Shown here: piece by piece, positions 15,255-21,738 of the stretch
Position numbering within the stretch: position 1 is the stretch's first letter
Layout: every line of letters starts with the position of its first letter
Source: MGOM01 sp035455265
GTDB taxonomy: Bacteria; Chloroflexota; Anaerolineae; Anaerolineales; E44-bin32
Direction: 5' to 3'
NCBI GenBank assembly: GCA_035455265.1
Contig: DATIFK010000059.1
Coordinates: 1-30,229 of the forward strand
Length of the DNA: 30,229 bases
Notes under the pieces: model-generated
Databases searched by the model: none
Told to the model about the DNA's origin: nothing
The model's input: only the letters and a program-made list of their open reading frames with translations
Translations under genes and position numbers: made by a program

Positions 15255-15853
15255 ATCTTCTTCCGGGTCCTTCCCGATTGGTGTACGCTTCCGCCAGGCT
15301 GATCGGATGCCGTCCATATATCCCGAAGTCGCTGCATACCGAGGCGCATGCGCGTCTTGACCGTTCCCAGAGGCGAGCCCAAGGCCGCCGCAATCTGGCT
15401 GTGGGAAAGCCCGAAGAAGAACGCCAGGCGGACCACACGGCGCTGCTCTGGAGGAAGGTCTGCCACGGCCAGCCGCAGGCTTCGCCAACGCGCGTCTTCC
15501 CCGGTGGTGTCGGGGTCGGCCACTTCCGACCAGGTGTCATCCGCATCCAGCGCGTCCGGTGCCAGGCGGCGGGCTTCCAGGCGAAGCCGGTCCAGGCAAA
15601 TGCGGCGGGCGATCGTCAGGATCCATGTGGACGGTCGTCCGAGTTGGGGATTGAACTGCTTGGCCCGCGTCCACACGCGCAGGAAGGTTTCCTGCGTCGC
15701 GTCCTCGGCGGCCATGGCTTCCCCGAGGATGTGGCGGCACAGCGCCATCACGCGGCCGGCGTGGCGATCGTAGACTTGAAAGAAGGCCTCGATGTCGCCG
15801 ACGGCGACTTGCAGGAGCAGGTTGGCGTCGGCGGAGGCGGGATCGAAGTCCAT
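15251..15853 (-). CDS. ECF-type sigma factor, SigK-like (module 2)
   Basis: Alternative sigma factor of 200 residues from ATG 15853 (MDFDPASADANLLLQVAVGD). Region 2 is in RVMALCRHILGEAMAAEDAT...FLRVWTRAKQFNPQLGRPST, and region 4 in LPPEQRRVVRLAFFFGLSHS...SPLGTVKTRMRLGMQRLRD. The FNPQLGRPSTWILTIARR segment is typical of SigK-like ECF factors that pair with RskA. An ATG at 15865 is in frame but lies inside the TATAAT of the likely promoter, so it cannot be translated from that transcript. Overlaps the RskA gene by ATGA. It is transcribed divergently from the LysE-like gene. Confidence 0.94.
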   Translation of the reverse strand: MDFDPASADANLLLQVAVGDIEAFFQVYDRHAGRVMALCRHILGEAMAAEDATQETFLRVWTRAKQFNPQLGRPSTWILTIARRICLDRLRLEARRLAPDALDADDTWSEVADPDTTGEDARWRSLRLAVADLPPEQRRVVRLAFFFGLSHSQIAAALGSPLGTVKTRMRLGMQRLRDIWTASDQPGGSVHQSGRTRKKI

Positions 15854-15863
15854 GCTCCAGCGC

Positions 15864-15869
15864 ATTATA
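15864..15869 (-). promoter_or_regulatory. Probable -10 element of ECF sigma module 2
   Basis: A perfect TATAAT on the minus strand ends 10 bases before the ATG at 15853, so the message would be leaderless or nearly so. No TTGACA-like -35 is found at 16-18 bases. The bases CGGTATAAT match the promoter at 9479 and GTATAATGCGC matches that before trmD. Confidence 0.5.
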
Positions 15870-15918
15870 CCGGCGCGGTCCGAGGCGGATCGATGCTGGA
15901 GACAAGGCGGAGGCCTGC

Positions 15919-16533
15919 TTGGAAGGCGCGGGGTTCTGGCCGGGTCTGATCCTTGGCTTCTCGATCGCGGCTCCGGTCGGGCCGATCGGCGTCTTGTGCA
16001 TTCGGCGAACGTTGGCCCACGGGCGGCTGGCCGGACTGCTCACCGGCCTGGGCGCGGCGACGGCCGACGCATTCTACGGCTCGATCGCCGCCTTCGGCCT
16101 GACAGCCCTGGCTTCTATCCTTGTCGGGCAGGGAGTCTGGCTGCGGCCAGCCGGCGCAGTCCTCCTGGGAATCCTGGGATGGCGGGCCTGGACGAGCCGC
16201 ACGCAAACCGATCCGTCTCCCGCCGTCTCGAGCCTCGCAAGCGCCTACCTGACTTCGGTCGGCCTCACACTCACGAATCCGCTGACCATACTCTCCTTCG
16301 CCGGGGCGTATGCCGGGCTGGGCCTCGGCACGCGCGCGGCCAGCCCTTTCTTGGCGGTTTCGATGGTGGCGGGGGTCTTCTTGGGATCCGTCTCCTGGTG
16401 GGTGACTCTGACCACCCTCGTCGGTTCGCTCCGCCGTCGACTCGGGTCCACCTTCACGCTTTGGGTAAACCGCTTCTCCGGCGCACTGCTATTGGCTTTC
16501 GCGGTCGCGATCCTCTTGCGGGAGTGGGCCTGA
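15919..16533 (+). CDS. LysE/RhtB family transporter
   Basis: Predicted amino-acid or small-metabolite exporter of 204 residues with about six membrane helices. The N-terminus has the LysE-family motif AAPVGPIGVLCIRRTL followed by HGRLAGLLTGLGAATADAFY, and a later LTLTNPLTILSFAGAY, which is also a family hallmark (NP.t...f). Length is standard. The start is a TTG at 15919 with GGAGG about 6 bases upstream. It is divergent from the ECF sigma gene with only about 65 bases between them. Its substrate is not predictable. Confidence 0.93.
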   Translation: MEGAGFWPGLILGFSIAAPVGPIGVLCIRRTLAHGRLAGLLTGLGAATADAFYGSIAAFGLTALASILVGQGVWLRPAGAVLLGILGWRAWTSRTQTDPSPAVSSLASAYLTSVGLTLTNPLTILSFAGAYAGLGLGTRAASPFLAVSMVAGVFLGSVSWWVTLTTLVGSLRRRLGSTFTLWVNRFSGALLLAFAVAILLREWA

Positions 16534-16675
16534 TACACGCCTGCGCACTTGGCTCTACCGCGACGGGGATCCAAACCCGGGGTTAAGTCCCATAGCGCTT
16601 TGTGGCGCAAGGTGCGCCCGGTGAGTGAACCCAGCGAGCCGCTGTCAAGAAACTAGGGAGAGAAAGGAGGAACCC
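16534..16675 (+). other. Spacer before the small membrane protein gene
   Basis: No gene is seen. It has a short perfect hairpin (16604-16609 with 16613-16618, GGCGCA against TGCGCC, three-base loop) about 55 bases before the small gene. I could not find a convincing promoter in it. Confidence 0.4.
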
Positions 16676-16804
16676 GTGGACACGATCCTGCTCGTTCTTG
16701 CGCTGATCTGCTTTGTCCTTGCCGCGTTCGGATGGAATGCCCCCCGTGGCATCGGCCTCATGCCCCTGGGGCTTGCGTTCTGGGTGCTGGCCTCTCTGAT
16801 CTAG
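16676..16804 (+). CDS. Small hydrophobic protein of 42 residues
   Basis: A short gene starting with GTG at 16676 and ending in TAG at 16804. It is preceded by AAAGGAGG with a spacing of about 5 bases, the best ribosome site on the plus strand here. The product begins with MDTILLVLALICFVLAAFGW, has a turn with NAPRG, and continues with LMPLGLAFWVLASLI. This gives two membrane-spanning hydrophobic segments with a short Arg-bearing loop between them. Third codon positions are C/G-rich. It looks like a family of tiny two-helix membrane proteins that I have a general memory of in GC-rich bacteria, but I cannot name it. It is followed after 10 bases by a perfect hairpin, which supports a monocistronic unit. 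Confidence 0.75.
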   Translation: MDTILLVLALICFVLAAFGWNAPRGIGLMPLGLAFWVLASLI

Positions 16805-16814
16805 GGCCTCACCT

Positions 16815-16842
16815 TCCGCCCACGCCTTGGGACGTGGGCGGA
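16815..16842 (+). terminator. Perfect 10-bp hairpin after the small protein gene
   Basis: Arms 16815-16824 and 16833-16842 (TCCGCCCACG against CGTGGGCGGA) pair perfectly around an 8-base loop. It begins 10 bases after the small-gene stop. No T run follows, so it is at best a T-less terminator or an mRNA-end stabiliser. Confidence 0.5.
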
Positions 16843-16920
16843 GCGAGGGACACGAGTCGACGACGGGGCTCGGAGTCTCTCCGGGGTCCGATCGCCCCCG
16901 CGACGTTGCACGACGCTGCA

Positions 16921-16942
16921 CGCGCCCCCTGATGGGGGCGCG
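16921..16942 (+). terminator. Second perfect hairpin before the fused permease gene
   Basis: Arms 16921-16929 and 16934-16942 (CGCGCCCCC against GGGGGCGCG) form a 9-bp stem around TGAT, followed by TTGCGTT. It lies about 50 bases before the first possible start of the large gene, so the large gene is probably transcribed from a promoter after it. Confidence 0.5.
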
Positions 16943-16991
16943 TTGCGTTGGCGCGTAAGTCCAAGCTCAGGACATTCGGCCCGTCGCTTCG

Positions 16992-19900
16992 ATGGCGGAG
17001 GGCTCCCGCAGAACCGCGCCGGATGTGGTACAAGCAAACGAGCGAACGCCACTGGCGGGGCCAATGACGGCTGCTGCTCGGCCTCCTTGCCCTCTTCGCA
17101 CTGGCATGGAACTCTCTTCGCACTCGGACGCTCCCTCCAGCAGGCTTCGACCTCCAAGCGTTTCCGCCCCTGACGGGCAGAGCGTCGGAAGGGTCTCGTC
17201 GGGCGCCATCGACCTGGGCCGCCCCTCCGCATCCCGAGGCATCCAAGCCCTTGGCCGAGGCGACCGACGGTCGGCTCGTCGGTGGGCTCACGCGGCCCTG
17301 CGCGAAGACCCGGCGTCAGAGTCCGGCTGGCTGCTGCTGGCCGCGCTGGCGAACGAGGTCCGACGCGCGCCGTACCTGCGACAGCTGCTGCGCCTCCATC
17401 CCGAGAGCGAACGGGCCCGGCGAGCGCTCGCGGCGCTGCCTGGCGAGAGGCTTCGCGCCGCGCCTGCGATGCCGGTGGCCGAGACCGCGGTCGCCGCAAC
17501 GGCTGCGTCGGTCCGGGGCCGGGTTGTGCAGGCCGTGGTGCGCCGCCTGGCCGAGATTGGCGGAACGCTCCTCCTACTGGCCTTCCTGACCATCTATGGC
17601 ACCCTTCTTTCGGAGCGCGGGCGCGAGGGACTCCCCGCGCAGCCGATTGCCGCCGTCGGCGAGGCCCTGCAGCGAACGGCCGACTACTTCCTGCATCACC
17701 CTTCCGTCTATGTGTGGCAACGGTTGGACACGCCGGCGTGGGTCGTGGTCGGCAAGATCTTCGGCCACAGCGCCGGGCTGCTCCTGACCGCCCTGGCCGT
17801 GGCGTTGGCCGCCGGCTTGGGGCTCGGCCTGCTGACGGCGCTGCTCTCGGAGCGGCGCGCGGGATCGACGATGGCGATGGTCGCCTCCATCCTAGGGATC
17901 TCGACCCCTAGTTTCCTGCTGGCGATGTTCTTTTGGGTCATCAACATCCAGGTGCATCGCACCTTCAACGTGACCGTCTTGCCTTCCGTCGGTTTTGGAT
18001 GGGATGCGCACCTGATCATGCCGGCGCTCGTCCTGGCCGCCCGACCGATTGCCCAGCTGGCACGTGTCACCCACCTATCGGTCGCCGACGTCCTGGGCGC
18101 CGATTTCCTGCGCGCCGCTCGCGCCCGGGGGCTGGGCGGGGTCCGCCTGTACCTCAGCCACGTCCTTCGTCTCACGTGGATTCCCGTGCTGACCACGCTC
18201 GGGAGCTCGCTGCGGTTCTCCCTGTCAAGCCTGCCGGTGGTGGAGCTTTTCTTCGACTGGCCAGGCGTCGGCCGGTCCCTGATCGATGCCCTCAACCTCG
18301 GCCTGATCCCCCTCGTCGTTGACCTGATCCTGTCCCTGGGCGTGTTCTTCCTGATCATCAACCTGGCCCTGGACCTGATCTATCCCATCCTCGACCCGCG
18401 CCTTCGTCAGGAGGGTCTCGAGGACCGCAGGGAGAGGGGCGAGTCGTTTCGTGATCTGCTCCGGTTGGTGTGGAAGGATATCGCCGGCGTCGGCGTCAGC
18501 CTGCGCGCCCGCTTACGAACGAAGCCGCGCACGCCGGCAGCCAATCGGCCGCGGGCGCAGGCGCCGCCGGATGTCGAGCGCCTCGCCAGCCGCCGCCGCA
18601 GGGCCCTACGGAACGTCCTCAGCAACCCGCCCCTGATCGTGGGCAGCCTGCTCGCGGTCGGCGTGGTGCTCGTTGCCGTGCAGGGAGGGCGGTGGACATC
18701 GGCCAACCCGTACCAGACGCACGGCGTCATGATCGTCGAAGGCGAGGTCGGATCGCCGCCCTACCCGCCGTCGTCGGTGTTCCCCTGGGGATCGGATTAC
18801 GTCGGCCGCGACATCCAGGCGCTGGTGCTCAACGGCGCACGTCAGACGTTGACGCTGGCCTTCTTCGCCATGCTGGCGCGCCTGGTGCTGGGCGCCCTGA
18901 TCGGGATGGTCGCCGGCTGGATGAATGACAGCTGGCTGGACCGCACCATTCGATCGGCGATCGGCATCTGGGCCGCCTTTCCCGGAACGCTGCTGGCGAT
19001 GATTCTGATCCAGGCCCTTGGCATACAACAGGGGATGGGAGTGTTCATCGTCGGCTTGTGCGTTGTGGGCTGGGCCGAGGTAGCTCAGGTGGTCCGCGCC
19101 GATGTGCTGGCGATCAAAGCTCAACCCTACATCGAGGCGGCCCGCTCCGTCGGCCTGCACGCCGTCGAGATCCTGCGAAGGCACGTGTTCCCCAACCTGT
19201 TCGGACAACTGCTGATCCTGGCGATGTTGGAGATGGCTGGAGTGTTGATGCTCCTGGCCGAGCTGGGGTACCTCAACATCTTCATGGGCGGCGGGTTCAG
19301 CGCCATGATCGCCGAGGTCGGGCGCATGGTGCCGGTGATCGTGCGCTACTCCGACGTTCCGGAGTGGGCCGCCCTCCTGGCGAACATCCGCGAGTGGTGG
19401 CGCAGCTACCCGTGGTTGGCCTGGGCACCCGGCCTGGCCTTTTGCCTCGCCATCTTCGGCTTCAACCTGTTCGGCGAAGGGCTGCGCCGGTTCCTGCAGT
19501 CGGGCTTCGTCAGCCTGAGCCGGGTGCTCAACCGCTATACAGCCGTCGCTCTCCTGGCCGCCGTGGTCGGGCTGGGCCTGTTGCTCCAGGCCGCCTCGCC
19601 GTTGAAGACCTACCATGACGCCGCTCAACTCTTCGACAGCCAGCGCGCCCTCGGCCACGTGCAGCTCTTGTCATCGCCGGATATGCAGGGACGGGAAACC
19701 GGCAGGCCAGGTGCGGCGCTGGCAGCCGAGTACATCGCGATGGAGATGGCCGACATCGGCCTACAGCGCGGCTACCAGGGGAAGAGCTACTTCGTCGTCG
19801 TGCCCAGCCCGCGCCCTCACCTCGACCTCCTCCCCGAATTGGCCGTCCTGGATGCCCAGGGGGGAACGTTGCAGTCGATGGTCTACCATCAGGATTTCGC

Positions 19901-21008
19901 CGAAGCGGCGATGGATATGACCATGGTCGGGGAGGTCGAGGCGCCGGTTGTGGGGGTCAACCTGGGGGCGCTGCCCAGCGAGGATGTCGCCAATCCCTAC
20001 GGCCTGGACCACAGCGATCTGGAAGAGATGATCGCGATCATCCACCCGAGCGACCTGGCTTCCGTCTCTCCCGCGGCGGCCGGCTTGCTGCTGGTGGCCG
20101 ACGACCCGGTGGACGTCACCAAACGCTATTTGATGTCGAGCCGGCCGATTCTCACGTTCACTTCGGTTCCGGTCATGGTCATCAGTCGAGATACGGCGGA
20201 CGCCCTCCTGCGAACCGCCGGTTCGAGTCTCGAGCTATGGGAGTCGTCCGATCAAGGCCTTCAGCCAGGGCAGGCTGTCCGGACCGATCCGGGGGCCCGG
20301 ATCCGAATGTCCATCCCTGTGACTCAGGCCGCCTACGATTCAGAGGAGTACTCCTCGGAGCCCTACATCGGCCTCATTGGGTACCTGCCGGGCAGCGGCT
20401 CCGAGACGGGCATGGACACCCAGGTGGTGATGGTCACCGCCTACTACGACGGATTGGGGATCGGGCCCGACGGGACGCTGTACCCCGGCGCCAACGACAA
20501 CGCCAGCGGCGTGGCGGTTCTGTTGGAACTGGCCAGAGCCATGAAGGCGTCTCCCTACCCGCCGGAACGGACGGTGGTCTTCGTGGCTTGGCCGGGAGGC
20601 GAGCGGGGCGAGGGGTTGAGCGTCGATGCCATCCGCAACGCCATCGGCTTTTCTGGCCTGACGATCGACTCGATCGTGGAGCTGTCCGGCCTGGGGCAAG
20701 GAAGCGGCCGTGGTCTCAGCCTGGGTGCCTACAGCAGCTATCGAATGGTTCGACTGTTCCAGCGTGCCGCCTCCAGCCTCGGTGTGGCGACGACGACGCG
20801 CGGCCGCGATCCCCACTTCGGACTGCCCATCGGAATTGGCTTCGGAAATCGGCCCGGGCCGACCCTGTATCTGAGCTGGGACGGCTCGGACGCGTTGGCC
20901 CATACGCCGCAGGACACCTTCGAGGCCATCGATCCGGAGAAGATCCGGCAGTCGGGAGAGACGACGCTCTTGAGCCTGCTCGTTCTGAGCCGGGAGACGA
21001 ACTACTGA
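16992..21008 (+). CDS. Four-module fusion: TPR-like segment, DppB permease, DppC permease, degenerate M28 peptidase domain
   Basis: A 1338-codon gene in one unbroken frame. Residues 83-150 resemble a TPR-like repeat (IQALGRGDRRSARRWAHAAL). Residues 178-472 are a DppB-type permease: first helix 187-206, EAA loop DFLRAARARGLGGVRLYLSH (371-390), ending YPILDPRLR. Residues 540-835 are a DppC-type permease: WGSDYVGRDIQALVL (599-613), EAA loop YIEAARSVGLHAVEILRRH (713-731). An extra helix (850-866) would carry the C-terminus outside. Residues 890-1338 look like an M28 aminopeptidase with an inserted PA-like domain (about 975-1085). Metal ligands Asp1169, Glu1204 and His1304 remain, but positions normally His, the base Glu and Asp are Tyr1151, Gly1203 and Ser1232, so catalysis looks lost. 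Start uncertain: ATG 16992, 17064 or 17106 are possible, none with a strong ribosome site. Residues before about 65 look unlike protein. Confidence 0.88.
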   Translation: MAEGSRRTAPDVVQANERTPLAGPMTAAARPPCPLRTGMELSSHSDAPSSRLRPPSVSAPDGQSVGRVSSGAIDLGRPSASRGIQALGRGDRRSARRWAHAALREDPASESGWLLLAALANEVRRAPYLRQLLRLHPESERARRALAALPGERLRAAPAMPVAETAVAATAASVRGRVVQAVVRRLAEIGGTLLLLAFLTIYGTLLSERGREGLPAQPIAAVGEALQRTADYFLHHPSVYVWQRLDTPAWVVVGKIFGHSAGLLLTALAVALAAGLGLGLLTALLSERRAGSTMAMVASILGISTPSFLLAMFFWVINIQVHRTFNVTVLPSVGFGWDAHLIMPALVLAARPIAQLARVTHLSVADVLGADFLRAARARGLGGVRLYLSHVLRLTWIPVLTTLGSSLRFSLSSLPVVELFFDWPGVGRSLIDALNLGLIPLVVDLILSLGVFFLIINLALDLIYPILDPRLRQEGLEDRRERGESFRDLLRLVWKDIAGVGVSLRARLRTKPRTPAANRPRAQAPPDVERLASRRRRALRNVLSNPPLIVGSLLAVGVVLVAVQGGRWTSANPYQTHGVMIVEGEVGSPPYPPSSVFPWGSDYVGRDIQALVLNGARQTLTLAFFAMLARLVLGALIGMVAGWMNDSWLDRTIRSAIGIWAAFPGTLLAMILIQALGIQQGMGVFIVGLCVVGWAEVAQVVRADVLAIKAQPYIEAARSVGLHAVEILRRHVFPNLFGQLLILAMLEMAGVLMLLAELGYLNIFMGGGFSAMIAEVGRMVPVIVRYSDVPEWAALLANIREWWRSYPWLAWAPGLAFCLAIFGFNLFGEGLRRFLQSGFVSLSRVLNRYTAVALLAAVVGLGLLLQAASPLKTYHDAAQLFDSQRALGHVQLLSSPDMQGRETGRPGAALAAEYIAMEMADIGLQRGYQGKSYFVVVPSPRPHLDLLPELAVLDAQGGTLQSMVYHQDFAEAAMDMTMVGEVEAPVVGVNLGALPSEDVANPYGLDHSDLEEMIAIIHPSDLASVSPAAAGLLLVADDPVDVTKRYLMSSRPILTFTSVPVMVISRDTADALLRTAGSSLELWESSDQGLQPGQAVRTDPGARIRMSIPVTQAAYDSEEYSSEPYIGLIGYLPGSGSETGMDTQVVMVTAYYDGLGIGPDGTLYPGANDNASGVAVLLELARAMKASPYPPERTVVFVAWPGGERGEGLSVDAIRNAIGFSGLTIDSIVELSGLGQGSGRGLSLGAYSSYRMVRLFQRAASSLGVATTTRGRDPHFGLPIGIGFGNRPGPTLYLSWDGSDALAHTPQDTFEAIDPEKIRQSGETTLLSLLVLSRETNY

Positions 21009-21020
21009 CGCGAGGGGGCA

Positions 21021-21062
21021 GTGGTGAGTGGCGAGTGGCGAGTGGTCAGTGGTGAGTGATCA
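21021..21062. repeat. Degenerate heptamer tandem array B (6 units)
   Basis: Six units with a strict period of seven: GTGGTGA, GTGGCGA twice, GTGGTCA, GTGGTGA, GTGATCA. It begins 12 bases after the stop of the fused permease gene. The unit differs from those of all other arrays in the window. Confidence 0.85.
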
Positions 21063-21106
21063 GAAAACGGCGACGGAAGGCTAAGCAGAACCGGACACAG
21101 GGGAAT

Positions 21107-21176
21107 GCAGTTGGCGGATTGCGGTTTGCGGTTGGCAGTCGGCTGTTGGCTGGCGGCAGGGAGCCGGAGGCTAGGT
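21107..21176. repeat. Degenerate heptamer tandem array C (10 units)
   Basis: About ten units with period seven and consensus near GCGGTTG: GCAGTTG, GCGGATT, GCGGTTT, GCGGTTG, GCAGTCG, GCTGTTG, GCTGGCG, then more decayed units. It runs right up to and across the stop codon of the response-regulator gene (21171-21173), filling the convergent space with array B. Confidence 0.75.
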
Positions 21177-21575
21177 TAGCCCTTTCTCCAGCTCCGACGT
21201 GTCCGGGATCTCGACGAAAGGCCGCAGCGCCGCGCGCAGCTCCTTGGCTGAGAACGGCTTCTCCAGGAAGGCATCCGCCCCGGCCGAGAGGGCCTTTTGC
21301 TTTTCCTGGTTGACGACGTTGGCCGACACGACGATCACCGGCGTGTCGCGCAAAGCCGTCTCGCGACGAACGCGGTTCAGCAGGGTCAACCCGTCGATGC
21401 CGGGCATCATCATGTCGAGCATGATCAGATTCGGCTGAACGCTCTCCAGCATGCCGAGCGCCTGATCGCCGTGGTAGGCGACCAGGACGTCCAGGCCGTA
21501 GGACGCCAGGATCTCACGCAGGACGCCGGTGTAGGAGATCTCGTCATCGACGACCAGCACAGCACAACGGGTCAA
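21171..21575 (-). CDS. Single-domain response regulator (receiver domain only)
   Basis: A CheY-like receiver of 134 residues without an output domain. The acidic pair Asp10/Asp11, the phospho-acceptor Asp54 in LIMLDMMMPG, Ser84 in VIVVSAN and Lys106 in FLEKPF are all present, so it should be phosphorylatable. The start is a TTG at 21575 with GAGGAGGGG about 6-9 bases upstream. No histidine kinase is encoded nearby, so it is an orphan receiver that probably acts by protein contact. It lies downstream of the glycosyltransferase gene on the same strand, with 163 bases between, and converges on the fused permease gene. Its final codons border heptamer array C. Confidence 0.94.
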   Translation of the reverse strand: MTRCAVLVVDDEISYTGVLREILASYGLDVLVAYHGDQALGMLESVQPNLIMLDMMMPGIDGLTLLNRVRRETALRDTPVIVVSANVVNQEKQKALSAGADAFLEKPFSAKELRAALRPFVEIPDTSELEKGLT

Positions 21576-21738
21576 GGCGGCCCCTCCTCAATCGGCGGGC
21601 GGCGCCGGCCGATAGTTCGATTCTAGGAGGGCACCGGGCGGATGCGGCTTACGATCGCCTTGCAGGTGTGCGCTCGGGGCAGGAAGAAACCAAGGCGGCG
21701 AAGGACCCGAGCCGGCCCTGCGGGGCGCTGGCAGAGAC
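21576..21738 (-). other. Spacer before the response regulator gene
   Basis: No gene is seen. A TAGAAT on the minus strand near 21625 might be a -10 element for the response regulator, but no -35 match stands out. I would treat the promoter as undetermined. Confidence 0.3.

Noticed and set aside
17023..17160. Hydrophobic reading (RLLLGLLALFALAW) in another frame at the start of the fused permease gene
   Set aside because: It follows a stop codon and has no start codon, and it does not continue into a family. It might mark a frameshifted older gene start, but evidence is too thin.
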